Assembly (NCBI GenBank): GCA_964634325.1
Contig: CAZWJF010000012.1
Span: forward strand, 29,846-93,845
From: JAJXWB01 sp964634325
GTDB taxonomy: Bacteria; Pseudomonadota; Alphaproteobacteria; Rhizobiales; Beijerinckiaceae
Reading direction: 5' to 3'
Length of the DNA: 64,000 bases
Part shown: piece by piece, positions 52,612 to 63,976 of the stretch
Layout of the letters: every line of letters starts with the position of its first letter
How positions within the stretch are numbered: the first letter of the stretch is position 1
The notes under the pieces: generated by a model
Seen by the model: only the letters and a program-made list of their open reading frames with translations
Database searches by the model: none
Told to the model about the DNA's origin: nothing
Translations under genes and position numbers: made by a program

Positions 52612-53025
52612 ATGGCCGACGCAAATTCCACGTCCCAGCGCTTGCAGGACCGAAGGCCGCTATCCCCCCATCTCCAAGTCTACAAGATGATGTTCTCCAT
52701 GGTGATGTCGGGCCTGCACCGCATCACCGGGATGGCGCTGTACGCCGGAACATTGCTGCTCGCCTGGTATTTCATCGCGGCGGCCTCGGGGCCGGCTGCG
52801 TTCGAGACCGTGAACTGGGTCTACAGCTCATTCCTCGGCCGTCTGGTGCTGTTCGGTTTCACGTGGTCGCTGTTTCATCATCTGATGGGCGGCGTGCGCC
52901 ACGCGATCTGGGACGCTGGCTACATGTTCGACCCGAAAGGGCGCGAACTCGTCGCGCAGGGAACGCTCGCCGGTTCGATCCTCCTGACCCTGATCTTCTG
53001 GGTCCTCGCCTACGCCTATCGCTGA
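52612..53025 (+). CDS. sdhC: Succinate dehydrogenase cytochrome b556 subunit
   Basis: 137-residue membrane anchor of complex II, three hydrophobic helices (about 40-62, 80-104, 115-135). The start RPLSPHLQVYKMMFSMVMSGLHRITGMAL matches the family, with the heme-ligand histidine region SLFHHLMGGVRHAIWD following. It is the first gene of sdhCDAB; the ATG at 52612 has GAGAGGG upstream. The operon promoter must lie in the 160-bp gap from the divergent esterase. Confidence 0.95.
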   Translation: MADANSTSQRLQDRRPLSPHLQVYKMMFSMVMSGLHRITGMALYAGTLLLAWYFIAAASGPAAFETVNWVYSSFLGRLVLFGFTWSLFHHLMGGVRHAIWDAGYMFDPKGRELVAQGTLAGSILLTLIFWVLAYAYR

Positions 53026-53037
53026 TCGGAGGGCATC

Positions 53038-53436
53038 ATGGGCAATAACGGCAATTCCCTTCGCACAGAGGCGTCGACGGTTCGCTCGCTCGGCGCGAGC
53101 CGCGGCAAGGCCACGCAACACGCGCTGACGCTGCGCGTGACGGCGGCGGCGCTGATGCCGCTGACCATCCTGTTCGCGTTTCTCGTCGTTTCGCTGATCG
53201 GCCGCGACTACGATTCCGTGATGCGCCTGTTCGGGCATCGCATCGGGCCGGGCACGATTGCGCTGCTGTTCGTGGTCGTCGGCGTCTATCACATGAAGAC
53301 CGGCATGGAGACGATCATCGAGGATTACGCGCACGGCTGGTGGAAAGTCGGCCTGCTCGTCGCCAACACGCTGTTCGCCGGGCTGATCGGGACGGCCACC
53401 GCGCTGTCGATCGTCAAACTGGCCGTCGGCGGCTGA
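53038..53436 (+). CDS. sdhD: Succinate dehydrogenase hydrophobic anchor subunit
   Basis: 132-residue second membrane anchor, three hydrophobic spans (about 40-60, 70-95, 105-128). The N-terminal RSLGASRGKATQHALTLRVTAAAL and the quinone/heme-side motif VVVGVYHMKTGMETIIEDYAHGWW are typical of alphaproteobacterial SdhD. It begins 12 bp after sdhC and is followed 15 bp later by sdhA. Confidence 0.95.
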   Translation: MGNNGNSLRTEASTVRSLGASRGKATQHALTLRVTAAALMPLTILFAFLVVSLIGRDYDSVMRLFGHRIGPGTIALLFVVVGVYHMKTGMETIIEDYAHGWWKVGLLVANTLFAGLIGTATALSIVKLAVGG

Positions 53437-53451
53437 TCGAAGGGTTCTGAT

Positions 53452-55293
53452 ATGGCAAGCAATGGGGCTTCGAACGGCGCCGGATCGTTTTCGATCGGCG
53501 GACGCGCCTATCCGGTCACGGATCACACATTCGACGTAGTCATCGTCGGCGCCGGCGGCGCCGGACTGCGCGCCACGGTCGGCTGCTCGCAGGCGGGCCT
53601 GCGGACGGCCTGCGTCACCAAGGTTTTCCCGACGCGCTCACACACGGTCGCGGCGCAGGGCGGCGTCGCCGCCTCGCTCGCCAACATGGGGCCGGACAAC
53701 TGGAAGTGGCACATGTACGACACCGTCAAGGGGTCGGACTGGCTGGGCGACCAGGACGCCATCGAATATCTGTGCCGCAACGCGCCGGCCGCGGTCTACG
53801 AACTCGAGCACTGGGGCGTGCCGTTCTCGCGCACGACCGACGGCAAGATCTACCAGCGGCCGTTCGGCGGCATGACCACCGATTTCGGCAAGGGCCCGCC
53901 GGCGCAGCGCACCTGCGCGGCCGCCGACCGCACCGGCCATGCGATCCTGCATACGCTGTACGGCCAGGCGCTGAAGAACTCGACCGAGTTCTTCATCGAA
54001 TATTTCGCGATCGACCTGATCATGGACAGCGAAGGCCGCTGCCGCGGCGTCGTTTGCATCAAGATGGACGACGGCACGATCCATCGCTTCCGGTCGCAAC
54101 TCACGATTCTCGCCACGGGCGGCTATGGCCGCGCCTATTTCTCTGCGACGTCGGCGCACACCTGCACTGGCGACGGCAACGCCATGGTGCTGCGCGCGGG
54201 CCTGCCTTTGCAGGATATGGAATTCGTGCAGTTCCACCCGACCGGCATCTACGGGGCGGGCTGCCTGATCACCGAGGGCGCGCGCGGCGAGGGCGGATAC
54301 CTCACGAATTCGAACGGCGAGCGCTTCATGGAGCGCTACGCGCCGAGCGTGAAGGACCTCGCCCCGCGCGACATGGTCTCGCGCGCCATGACGATGGAAA
54401 TCCGTGAAGGCCGCGGCGTCGGCAAGAGCAAGGATCACATCTATCTGCACCTCGACCATCTCGATCCGAAGATCCTGCACGAGCGTCTGCCCGGCATCTC
54501 GGAGAGCGCGAAGATTTTCGCCGGCGTCGACGTGACGAAGGAGCCGATCCCGGTGCTGCCGACCGTCCACTACAACATGGGCGGCATCCAGACGAACTAT
54601 CACGGCGAGGTTCTGACCAAGAAGAACGGCGACCCCGACGTCGTCGTGCCGGGCCTGATGGCGATCGGCGAAGCGGCTTGCGTGTCGGTGCACGGCGCGA
54701 ATCGCCTTGGCTCGAACTCGCTGATCGATCTGGTGGTGTTCGGCCGCGCGGCGGGCCAGCGCGCCGCCGAGCTGGTGAAGGCGGGCGAGAAGCAGCCGGA
54801 ACTGCCGGCCGATTCCGCCGATCTGGCGCTCGGTCGCCTCGACCACTATCGCAACGCCAAGGGCGGCACGCCGACCGCGCAACTGCGTCTCAACATGCAG
54901 AAGGTCATGCAGGCCAATTGCGCGGTGTATCGCACCGGCGAGACGCTGGCCGAGGGATCGAAGCTCATCCACGAAGTCTGGAAGGGCCGCGACGACATTG
55001 GCGTGACCGACCGTTCGCTGATCTGGAATTCCGACCTCATCGAGAGCCTGGAATTCGACAATCTGATCATCCAGGCGGTCGTGACGATGGATGGCGCCAA
55101 CAACCGGACGGAGTCTCGCGGCGCGCACGCCCGCGAGGATTATTCCGAGCGCGACGACGTCAACTGGATGAAGCATACGCTGGCGACCATCGACGATCAC
55201 GCGCGCAGCGTGACGATCGATTATCGTCCGGTGCATTCCTACACGATGACCAACGAGGTCTCGTATATCGAGCCGAAGGCGCGCGTCTACTGA
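53452..55293 (+). CDS. sdhA: Succinate dehydrogenase flavoprotein subunit
   Basis: Catalytic FAD subunit oxidising succinate to fumarate. 613 residues, near the usual 590-610. The covalent FAD histidine is H64 in RSHTVAAQGG, the dinucleotide motif VIVGAGGAGL is at 30-39, and the active-site region HPTGIYGAGCLITEGARGEGGYL is intact. The C-terminal VTMDGANNRTESRGAHAREDY and VSYIEPKARVY are family-typical. It is third in the sdhCDAB operon. Confidence 0.97.
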   Translation: MASNGASNGAGSFSIGGRAYPVTDHTFDVVIVGAGGAGLRATVGCSQAGLRTACVTKVFPTRSHTVAAQGGVAASLANMGPDNWKWHMYDTVKGSDWLGDQDAIEYLCRNAPAAVYELEHWGVPFSRTTDGKIYQRPFGGMTTDFGKGPPAQRTCAAADRTGHAILHTLYGQALKNSTEFFIEYFAIDLIMDSEGRCRGVVCIKMDDGTIHRFRSQLTILATGGYGRAYFSATSAHTCTGDGNAMVLRAGLPLQDMEFVQFHPTGIYGAGCLITEGARGEGGYLTNSNGERFMERYAPSVKDLAPRDMVSRAMTMEIREGRGVGKSKDHIYLHLDHLDPKILHERLPGISESAKIFAGVDVTKEPIPVLPTVHYNMGGIQTNYHGEVLTKKNGDPDVVVPGLMAIGEAACVSVHGANRLGSNSLIDLVVFGRAAGQRAAELVKAGEKQPELPADSADLALGRLDHYRNAKGGTPTAQLRLNMQKVMQANCAVYRTGETLAEGSKLIHEVWKGRDDIGVTDRSLIWNSDLIESLEFDNLIIQAVVTMDGANNRTESRGAHAREDYSERDDVNWMKHTLATIDDHARSVTIDYRPVHSYTMTNEVSYIEPKARVY

Positions 55294-55320
55294 CGCGTTC
55301 GCAGCGAGACGGAAACGGAC

Positions 55321-56097
55321 ATGGTCGAATTCACCCTGCCGAAAAACTCCCGGGTCACGCCTGGCAAGACCTGGCCGAAGCCTGCGGGCGCGAACCTCAA
55401 GGAATTCCAGATCTACCGCTGGGATCCGGATGACGGCCGCAACCCGCGCATCGACACCTACTGGGTCGACCGCGACGATTGCGGACCGATGATTCTCGAC
55501 GCGATCATCTGGATCAAGAACAAGGTCGACGCCACGCTGACGTTCCGCCGCTCGTGCCGCGAAGGCATCTGCGGCTCCTGCGCCATGAACATCGACGGCA
55601 CCAACACGCTCGCCTGCACCAAGGGCATGGACGAGGTGAGCGGCGCCGTGAAGATCTATCCGTTGCCGCACATGCCGGTCGTCAAGGACCTCGTGCCGGA
55701 TCTGACGCGATTCTACACGCATCACGCCTCGATCGAGCCTTGGCTGAAGACGACGACGCCTGCGCCCGAGAAGGAATGGCTGCAGACGCCGGAAGATCGC
55801 GCCGAACTCGACGGCCTCTACGAGTGCATCCTGTGCGCCTGCTGCTCGACGTCTTGCCCGAGCTACTGGTGGAACACCGAGCGTTATCTCGGTCCGGCCG
55901 CCCTGCTGCAGGCCTATCGCTGGTTGATCGACTCGCGCGACGAGGCGACCGGCGAGCGTCTCGACTATATCGAGGACACGTTCCGTCTCTACCGGTGCCA
56001 CACGATCATGAATTGTTCGAAGGCGTGTCCGAAGAGCCTGAATCCGGCCAAGGCGATCAGCAAGATCAAGAACATGATGATCACGCGCCAGTTCTGA
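55321..56097 (+). CDS. sdhB: Succinate dehydrogenase iron-sulfur subunit
   Basis: 258-residue iron-sulfur subunit that passes electrons from FAD to quinone. The [2Fe-2S] ligands are in SCREGICGSCAMNIDG and the later C of LAC; the [4Fe-4S] ligands in CILCACCSTSCP; and the [3Fe-4S] ligands in CHTIMNCSKACPKSLNP. It is the last gene of the sdh operon, and a strong terminator follows directly. Confidence 0.97.
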   Translation: MVEFTLPKNSRVTPGKTWPKPAGANLKEFQIYRWDPDDGRNPRIDTYWVDRDDCGPMILDAIIWIKNKVDATLTFRRSCREGICGSCAMNIDGTNTLACTKGMDEVSGAVKIYPLPHMPVVKDLVPDLTRFYTHHASIEPWLKTTTPAPEKEWLQTPEDRAELDGLYECILCACCSTSCPSYWWNTERYLGPAALLQAYRWLIDSRDEATGERLDYIEDTFRLYRCHTIMNCSKACPKSLNPAKAISKIKNMMITRQF

Positions 56098-56114
56098 CCG
56101 GCGTCGCCGACCAA

Positions 56115-56149
56115 GAAAAAGCCGCGACGGGCGACCGTCGCGGCTTTTT
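56115..56149 (+). terminator. Bidirectional terminator after sdhB
   Basis: A perfect 10-bp stem GCCGCGACGG-GCGA-CCGTCGCGGC (56121-56144) is flanked by AAAAA and TTTTT, so it can terminate the sdh operon on plus and the convergent GNAT gene on minus. Confidence 0.95.
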
Positions 56150-56177
56150 CGTTTTGTGCGTAGCCGATCGGCGCGCG

Positions 56178-56771
56178 TCAGCGCGCCTTGTGATGCTGCA
56201 TCGAAAAGGTGCGCGTGTGCAGATCGAGCATCGCCGTTGCGAAGCTCGAGGCGTCGTCGACCCATTCGTTCCACAGCGCGGCCGCAGACGGCGTGCGAGC
56301 CACCAGCTTGCCGGTCAGATCGTCGGCGTCGAACTGAAGCTCCGATTCGAACTTCTTGGCGAGGCCCTGCATCGCGCGATTGCGCGCCAGACAGGACATG
56401 TACAAGGTCTCGGCGCCACGGTTGCGCGCGGCCAGAACGATGCGGCCCAGCAATTCCGTACCGACGCCGCGCCGCCGCCAACCGACCTCGACCGAGAAGG
56501 CGGCTTCCGCCGAGCCCTTGTCGAGGCCAAGACCGACGCCGCGCAACTCGCCTGCGCCGCGCATGATCCCTTCGACAAAATAGCCGTAGATCACATCGTC
56601 GATGCCAAAGCACCGCTCGGCGTAATTGACCAGAAATTCGTCGCTGACGGCCATGGCGAACCGATCATGACGGCTCTCGGGGTCCAGCCGCAGCAAGTGA
56701 TCCCGGAACGCCGGCATATCCGACGGCCACAGGCGTCTGACGACGCCGCCGTGAATGTTTGCGTGTTCCAT
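56178..56771 (-). CDS. GNAT-family N-acetyltransferase
   Basis: 197-residue single-domain GNAT protein. The acetyl-CoA-binding signature is GWRRRGVGTELLGRIVLAARNRG (about 96-118, RxxGxG/A type), with beta-strand pairs before it (GELRGVGLGLDK). The substrate is unknown. The ATG at 56771 has GGAGG 5 bases upstream; the 219-residue form is longer without support. It is convergent with the sdh operon across the terminator. Confidence 0.85.
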   Translation of the reverse strand: MEHANIHGGVVRRLWPSDMPAFRDHLLRLDPESRHDRFAMAVSDEFLVNYAERCFGIDDVIYGYFVEGIMRGAGELRGVGLGLDKGSAEAAFSVEVGWRRRGVGTELLGRIVLAARNRGAETLYMSCLARNRAMQGLAKKFESELQFDADDLTGKLVARTPSAAALWNEWVDDASSFATAMLDLHTRTFSMQHHKAR

Positions 56772-57005
56772 GTCCGCCTCCAGTCGTCGCTTCAGCCGGT
56801 TTACGCGACTCCGACCCACGCAACGCTGCTCAGACAAGATATTGTGCAGCGCAACACATTAAGCAAGAGTAAATGTCGGGCATATCCTAACCGTATGATT
56901 TATAGCAATAATACGCCGCAAACTCCGGTTGGTTCGCATCTGAACCAAGGCGAAATCGAGGCGTGCTGAACGCTGTTCACATTGCAGCGCGGGGAATTGC
57001 CGGCT

Positions 57006-57410
57006 TCAGGATCCCAGCAGATCGACGAGATGCGGGATCAGCGGTTCGTCCGCAGGCGGCATGGGCCAATTCCGGAGTTCGCGCGGCCGGACCCATTTGA
57101 GAGCTTGTCCCTCGCGCGCCCGCACGAACCCCGACCATCGCCGGCAGACATAGAGCGGCATGAGCAGGTGGAAGTCCTCGTAGGCATGACTTGCGAAAGT
57201 CAGCGGCGCCAGGCAGGGGGCCTTCACCTCAATCGACAATTCTTCGGCCAGTTCCCGAATCAGCGCGTCCTCGGGCCGTTCGCCGGGATCGAGCTTTCCG
57301 CCCGGAAACTCCCACAGGCCCGCCAGGTTCTTTCCCGGCGGGCGCTGTGCGATCAGAACGCGCCCATCCTCGTCGACGAGAGCGCAGGCGACGACGAGCA
57401 GCAGTTTCAA
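57006..57410 (-). CDS. mutT: MutT-type Nudix hydrolase (8-oxo-dGTP diphosphatase)
   Basis: 134-residue Nudix enzyme of the MutT type, removing oxidised dGTP from the nucleotide pool. The Nudix box GGKLDPGERPEDALIRELAEEL is complete (about residues 37-58), and the protein starts at VVACALVDEDGRVLIAQRPPGK as typical MutT. In related genomes this gene lies near argJ and secA, as here. It ends 7 bp after the lipoprotein start-side gene on the same strand, so the two may be co-transcribed. Confidence 0.92.
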   Translation of the reverse strand: MKLLLVVACALVDEDGRVLIAQRPPGKNLAGLWEFPGGKLDPGERPEDALIRELAEELSIEVKAPCLAPLTFASHAYEDFHLLMPLYVCRRWSGFVRAREGQALKWVRPRELRNWPMPPADEPLIPHLVDLLGS

Positions 57411-57417
57411 TGCAACC

Positions 57418-57996
57418 TCAGCGATCGTTGGTGAGGACGAGCTTGATCGGCTTTTCCTCTTTGCCGGTGACGTTCACCGTTTCGAACATGGCGCCGCCGG
57501 CCTGACCGACGCCCAGCGCCTTGCCGAGCATGCCGCCGACCGCCGAGCGACGACGTCCGGCCGGTTCGGTCTCCTTATAGCGGACCTGCGCGGTGACGAA
57601 ATACGCGCCCGGCGCGACGTTCTCGAATTCGAACCGTCCGGTCGATTCGGCGCGGGCGGTTCGCGTGTAGTCGGCATATTGCGGATCGACGTCGACGTGC
57701 GGAATCTGTCCGATCGAAAGCGAGCGTTGCCCCTTGTAGAGAACGGCGAAGCGTTCGCGGGCGTATTTCGTGGCGGGCACGAGCCTGATGATCTCGCCCG
57801 CCGCGTTGACCGTGCCGCCCTCGTCGTCCCGCCAGAAAGCGTGGCCATGGATCGAGATCTTGCCCGGCTTCTTGATGTAGCCGGCCTCCGCCGGATCGAA
57901 GGCGGCGACGGTGGCGACGGGCGCCGCAGTTTCGGATGTCGACCGACATCCGGCGAGCGCCAGCGTCGCGAGCGCGCCGATCAAAAACAAACGCAT
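57418..57996 (-). CDS. Hypothetical lipoprotein
   Basis: 192-residue predicted lipoprotein: MRLFLIGALATLALAGC with the lipidated cysteine at C17. The mature part has a conserved-looking segment KKPGKISIHGHAFWRDDEGGTVNAAGEIIRLVP and a later GRFEFENVAPGAYFVTAQVRY, which resembles carboxypeptidase-regulatory-like beta-sandwich turns. The function is unknown. The ATG at 57996 is chosen; upstream in-frame codons add no signal. It precedes mutT by 7 bp on the same strand and follows argJ, consistent with an argJ-lipoprotein-mutT series. Confidence 0.75.
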   Translation of the reverse strand: MRLFLIGALATLALAGCRSTSETAAPVATVAAFDPAEAGYIKKPGKISIHGHAFWRDDEGGTVNAAGEIIRLVPATKYARERFAVLYKGQRSLSIGQIPHVDVDPQYADYTRTARAESTGRFEFENVAPGAYFVTAQVRYKETEPAGRRRSAVGGMLGKALGVGQAGGAMFETVNVTGKEEKPIKLVLTNDR

Positions 57997-58078
57997 GAAA
58001 CGACCTCTTGAAAACGCACAATCGGAATGCCGCACAGTCGCGCAGCGCTCGCTCGTTTTCAAGCGGATCCGGCTTTCG

Positions 58079-59326
58079 TCAGGATCGATAGTCGCCGTTG
58101 ATCGCGACGTATTCCTTGGTGAGATCGCAGGTCCAGACCTTCGCGACGCCCTTGCCGACGCCGAGGTCGACGCGGATGTCGATCTCCTGCTCTTTCATGA
58201 CCGCCGAGACCTTGGCTTCGTCGTATCCCGGGTCGCGCAAGCCTTTGTGCGCGACGCGAATGCCGCCGAACCAGATGGCCAGTTTGTCGCGCTCGGCCTT
58301 TTCGCCGGCCTTGCCGACGGCCATGACGATGCGTCCCCAATTCGCGTCCTCGCCGGCGATCGCCGTCTTCACGAGGGGCGAATTGGCGATCGACAAAGCG
58401 ATGCGCCTGGCGGCCTTCGCGTTTTCGGCGCCGGTCACCTCGACGCCGACGAATTTGCGCGCGCCCTCGCCGTCGCGCACGACTTGATGGGCGAGGCGCG
58501 TCAGGACGGTCGCGAGCGCCGCCTTGAAGGCCGTGAGCCGGCGGTCGCTCGCGGTTTCGATCTTCGGCGCCCCGCGCGCGGCCGCCGCGCCGGTGGCGAA
58601 CAGCATCAGCGTATCGGAGGTGGAGGTGTCGCTGTCGACGGTGATCGCGTTGAACGACCCCTGAACCGCCTTCGACAGCATGGCCTGGAGCGCCGGCGCG
58701 GCGATCGGGGCGTCTGTGAAGACGAAGGACAGCATCGTCGCCATGTCCGGCGCAATCATTCCTGCGCCCTTGGCCATGCCGGAAATGCGCACGCGCACGC
58801 CGCCGATCTCGGCTTCTGCGGTCGCGACCTTCGGGAAGGTGTCGGTCGTCATGATCGCGCGCGCCGCGTCGAGCCAGTTTTCGCCCGCAGCGTCCCCGAC
58901 CAGTCCTTCGAGAACGCCTTCGAATTTCGAAGCGTCGAGCGGCTCGCCGATGACGCCGGTCGAGGCCATGAAGATTTCGCTCTCTTTCGCGCCGGTCGCG
59001 GCCGCGCAGAGCTTTGCCGCGCGCTTCACCGCGTCGGCCCCCGTCTTGCCGGTGAAGGCGTTGGCGTTGCCGGAGTTCACGAGAACGGCGCGCGCCTTCC
59101 CGCCTTTCAGTCTGGCGCGGCACCAGTCGACAGGCGCCGAAGGACATTTGGATTTCGTGAAGACGCCGGCGACGGTCGTCCCTTTGTCGAGCAGCGCCAG
59201 CATGACGTCGGTGCGGCCCTTGTAACGAATGCCGGCCGCGCCGGATGCGAAGCGCACGCCCTCGATCGCAGGCATGTCCGGATAGGTCTTCGGCGCGAGC
59301 GGAGAGAGGGGGGCGTCGTGGGCCAT
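58079..59326 (-). CDS. argJ: Bifunctional ornithine acetyltransferase / N-acetylglutamate synthase
   Basis: ArgJ recycles the acetyl group in arginine synthesis. 415 residues, the usual length. The autocatalytic cleavage site is A196-T197 in DMATMLSFVFTDAP, making T197 the new N-terminal nucleophile of the beta chain. KGAGMIAP precedes it and CGTxG-like glycine loops follow. The start MAHDAPLSPLAP with AGAGG upstream at 59326 is preferred over the longer frame. It lies between the PPIase and the lipoprotein genes on the same strand. Confidence 0.95.
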   Translation of the reverse strand: MAHDAPLSPLAPKTYPDMPAIEGVRFASGAAGIRYKGRTDVMLALLDKGTTVAGVFTKSKCPSAPVDWCRARLKGGKARAVLVNSGNANAFTGKTGADAVKRAAKLCAAATGAKESEIFMASTGVIGEPLDASKFEGVLEGLVGDAAGENWLDAARAIMTTDTFPKVATAEAEIGGVRVRISGMAKGAGMIAPDMATMLSFVFTDAPIAAPALQAMLSKAVQGSFNAITVDSDTSTSDTLMLFATGAAAARGAPKIETASDRRLTAFKAALATVLTRLAHQVVRDGEGARKFVGVEVTGAENAKAARRIALSIANSPLVKTAIAGEDANWGRIVMAVGKAGEKAERDKLAIWFGGIRVAHKGLRDPGYDEAKVSAVMKEQEIDIRVDLGVGKGVAKVWTCDLTKEYVAINGDYRS

Positions 59327-59496
59327 GGCGAACCTCTTGAGGGCCGGCATCCGCGCAGATCGCGCGAATGCAGAAAGCCGATCGTCTGCGAGCCGGCGAG
59401 CGCGTGGCGCGCTCGCGCAGGGCGCGGCGATTTGCCGGCCGAATCGGCGAGGCGTCAAGCGCCTGCCGCCGACAAAATCCGGAAGATGGAAGTCGC

Positions 59497-60366
59497 CTAC
59501 TTCTTGTCGGCGGGCGCCGGCGCGCCCTTGGCCTTGTCGTCAGCCGGCGGCGCGTCGAAGCGCTCGATCTTGGCCTCATCGCGCAGTTTGACGACCTCGT
59601 CGCTTTCCGCCTTTTGGACGACGTAGCGGGCCACCTGGTCGCGGACCTCCTCGAGCTTCGGGAACTCCTTCATCCGCTTCTCTTCGACCTTGATGACATG
59701 CCAGCCGAATTGCGACTTGACGGGTTCGGAGATCTTGCCCGGCTCCAGCTTGAAGGCGGCTTCGGCGAATTCGGGCACCATACGGTCTTTGGTGAACCAG
59801 CCGAGATCGCCGCCCTTGGCGCCCGGGTCTTTGGAGATTTCCCCGGCGACCTTCGCGAAGTCCTCGCCGCTCTTGATGCGCTCGAGCGCCTTCTTGGCCT
59901 CTTCCTCGGTCGGCACGAGGATGTGCCGGGCGTGAATTTCGGGCTCTGGCGTCTGCGCCTTGGCGACTTCGTCGTAGGTCTTCTGGATCGCTGCGTCGGT
60001 ATTCGCCTTCTTGGCGACGGTCTCGAGATAGGCCTCGGTCAGCAGCTTCTTGCGCAGATAGGCGAGCTTGCGGCCGAACTCGGCTCCATCGGCCAGCTTC
60101 TCGGCTTCGGCCTTCTGCGCAACGACATAGGCCACGATCAAATTGTCGAGGACAGCGCGATCGCGCGCCGCGCCCTGCAATTGGCGCGGCAGCTGCGCGG
60201 CGAGATCGTCGCGGGCGACGGCCAGATCCTCGTCGGTGATCTCGACGCCGTTGACGCGGGCCAGCACCTTGGCGACGGCGGGCGACTGGGCCGCCGCCAT
60301 GGCTATGGTCAAGGCGCAGCCGAAAAGGCCAGCGCGCAGCAGCGGACGAGTGGCAAGGTCTCGCAT
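59497..60366 (-). CDS. Periplasmic parvulin-type peptidyl-prolyl isomerase
   Basis: 289-residue SurA/PpiC-like folding catalyst. A signal peptide (LLRAGLFGCALTIAMAAAQSPAVA) precedes a helical N-terminal domain (about 35-135) and a parvulin domain (about 142-235; HARHILVPTEEEAKKALERIKSGEDFAKVAGEIS, GGDLGWFTKDRMVPEFAEAAF). A charged Lys/Ala/Pro tail ends the protein. It is divergent from secA, sharing the 299-bp promoter region with it, which is a typical Hyphomicrobiales neighbourhood. Confidence 0.92.
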   Translation of the reverse strand: MRDLATRPLLRAGLFGCALTIAMAAAQSPAVAKVLARVNGVEITDEDLAVARDDLAAQLPRQLQGAARDRAVLDNLIVAYVVAQKAEAEKLADGAEFGRKLAYLRKKLLTEAYLETVAKKANTDAAIQKTYDEVAKAQTPEPEIHARHILVPTEEEAKKALERIKSGEDFAKVAGEISKDPGAKGGDLGWFTKDRMVPEFAEAAFKLEPGKISEPVKSQFGWHVIKVEEKRMKEFPKLEEVRDQVARYVVQKAESDEVVKLRDEAKIERFDAPPADDKAKGAPAPADKK

Positions 60367-60665
60367 TGGGGTTCTCCAGAAGGGCAGTGGGCGTCGTACA
60401 TGACGCCGCGACGCGAATCGCGCCTATGGCGGGAAAATCGGGCGCAAATTCGCCTATTCTCGGGCGCGGCGCAATCGGATCGCCCGACGCGCGCGCGTTG
60501 ACAAGGGACGGCCCCCTCCTTATCTCTCGCCCGGCTTTTCCGGGCGTCCCGGCGCAGGTCCGCCGCCGCAACGGCGCCGCGATCCCCCCGACCCAGACGT
60601 CCGCATGCGCCGCAACGCCCGCCCGCGCCGCGTCGGTCGTTCATAGTCACAAGGTCTTCGTTTCC
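60367..60665. other. Promoter region between PPIase and secA
   Basis: The 299-bp gap between two divergent genes must hold both promoters. No strong -35/-10 pair, palindrome or small ORF with a ribosome site was recognised, and the sequence is GC-rich with a coding-like frame upstream of secA that lacks an identifiable start. Confidence 0.4.
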
Positions 60666-63476
<2,811 letters not shown>

Positions 63477-63489
63477 GCGCGTCGCCGGA

Positions 63490-63528
63490 CGCGCGATAGC
63501 GGGTATCGCTCGCGCGATAGCGTGGTAT
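63490..63528 (+). repeat. Short direct repeat between secA and DUF2853 gene
   Basis: CGCGCGATAGCG occurs at 63490-63501 and 63511-63522, 21 bp apart, each followed by a GGTAT or TGGTAT extension. Between them GCGATA-GCGGG-TATCGC forms a small hairpin. Such a phased pair could be a regulator site for the downstream gene. Confidence 0.45.
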
Positions 63529-63568
63529 TCTCGATTCGCCGGCCTGTCCCCGCAAGGAGGAGCGAGTC

Positions 63569-63880
63569 ATGGACCATACAGCCGCCGTCAAGAAATACGT
63601 CCCGGGCGCCGACGAGAAAACGATCGCGGCGATCGTCAAGCATCTCGGGATCGCGCTGCGCAATCGCGATTCGTCGCTCGTGTCATGCTCCGATCCGAAC
63701 GAACTGAAGACCGTGCGCGAGAGCTGGTGCAAGAAGAAGCTCGGTCTGAGCGGAGACGCCGAGCTCGACGCCGCGATCAAGGCCGTCTGCGAGACGATGA
63801 AGGCCGATCACGACAAGTCGCGCGTCGCCTTCTATTACCTCGTCGCCGAAAAGCTCGGGAAATTGTCGGCTTTAGGCTGA
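63569..63880 (+). CDS. DUF2853 family protein
   Basis: 103-residue protein of the DUF2853 family, an all-helical cytosolic fold of unknown function. Typical features are HTAAVKKYVPGADEKTIAAIVKHLGIAL, two cysteines (C40, C54), and KLGLSGDAELDAAIKAVCETMKADHDKSRVAFYYLVAEKLGKL. The ATG at 63569 has GGAGGAG upstream. It lies downstream of secA on the same strand with a repeat in the gap. Confidence 0.9.
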   Translation: MDHTAAVKKYVPGADEKTIAAIVKHLGIALRNRDSSLVSCSDPNELKTVRESWCKKKLGLSGDAELDAAIKAVCETMKADHDKSRVAFYYLVAEKLGKLSALG

Positions 63881-63976
63881 TCGTCGTCGCGTGCGAGCGA
63901 GCACATCGGTCTGGAGAGACTGCCGCTATCCTTTCATCATCGCCAAACAACGAGGCGACGAATTCAGGAGAGAGCC

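Noticed and set aside
53638..56613. 991-residue minus-strand open frame
   Set aside because: Antisense shadow across sdhA and sdhB caused by high GC and few stop codons; Arg/Val-rich without domain structure.
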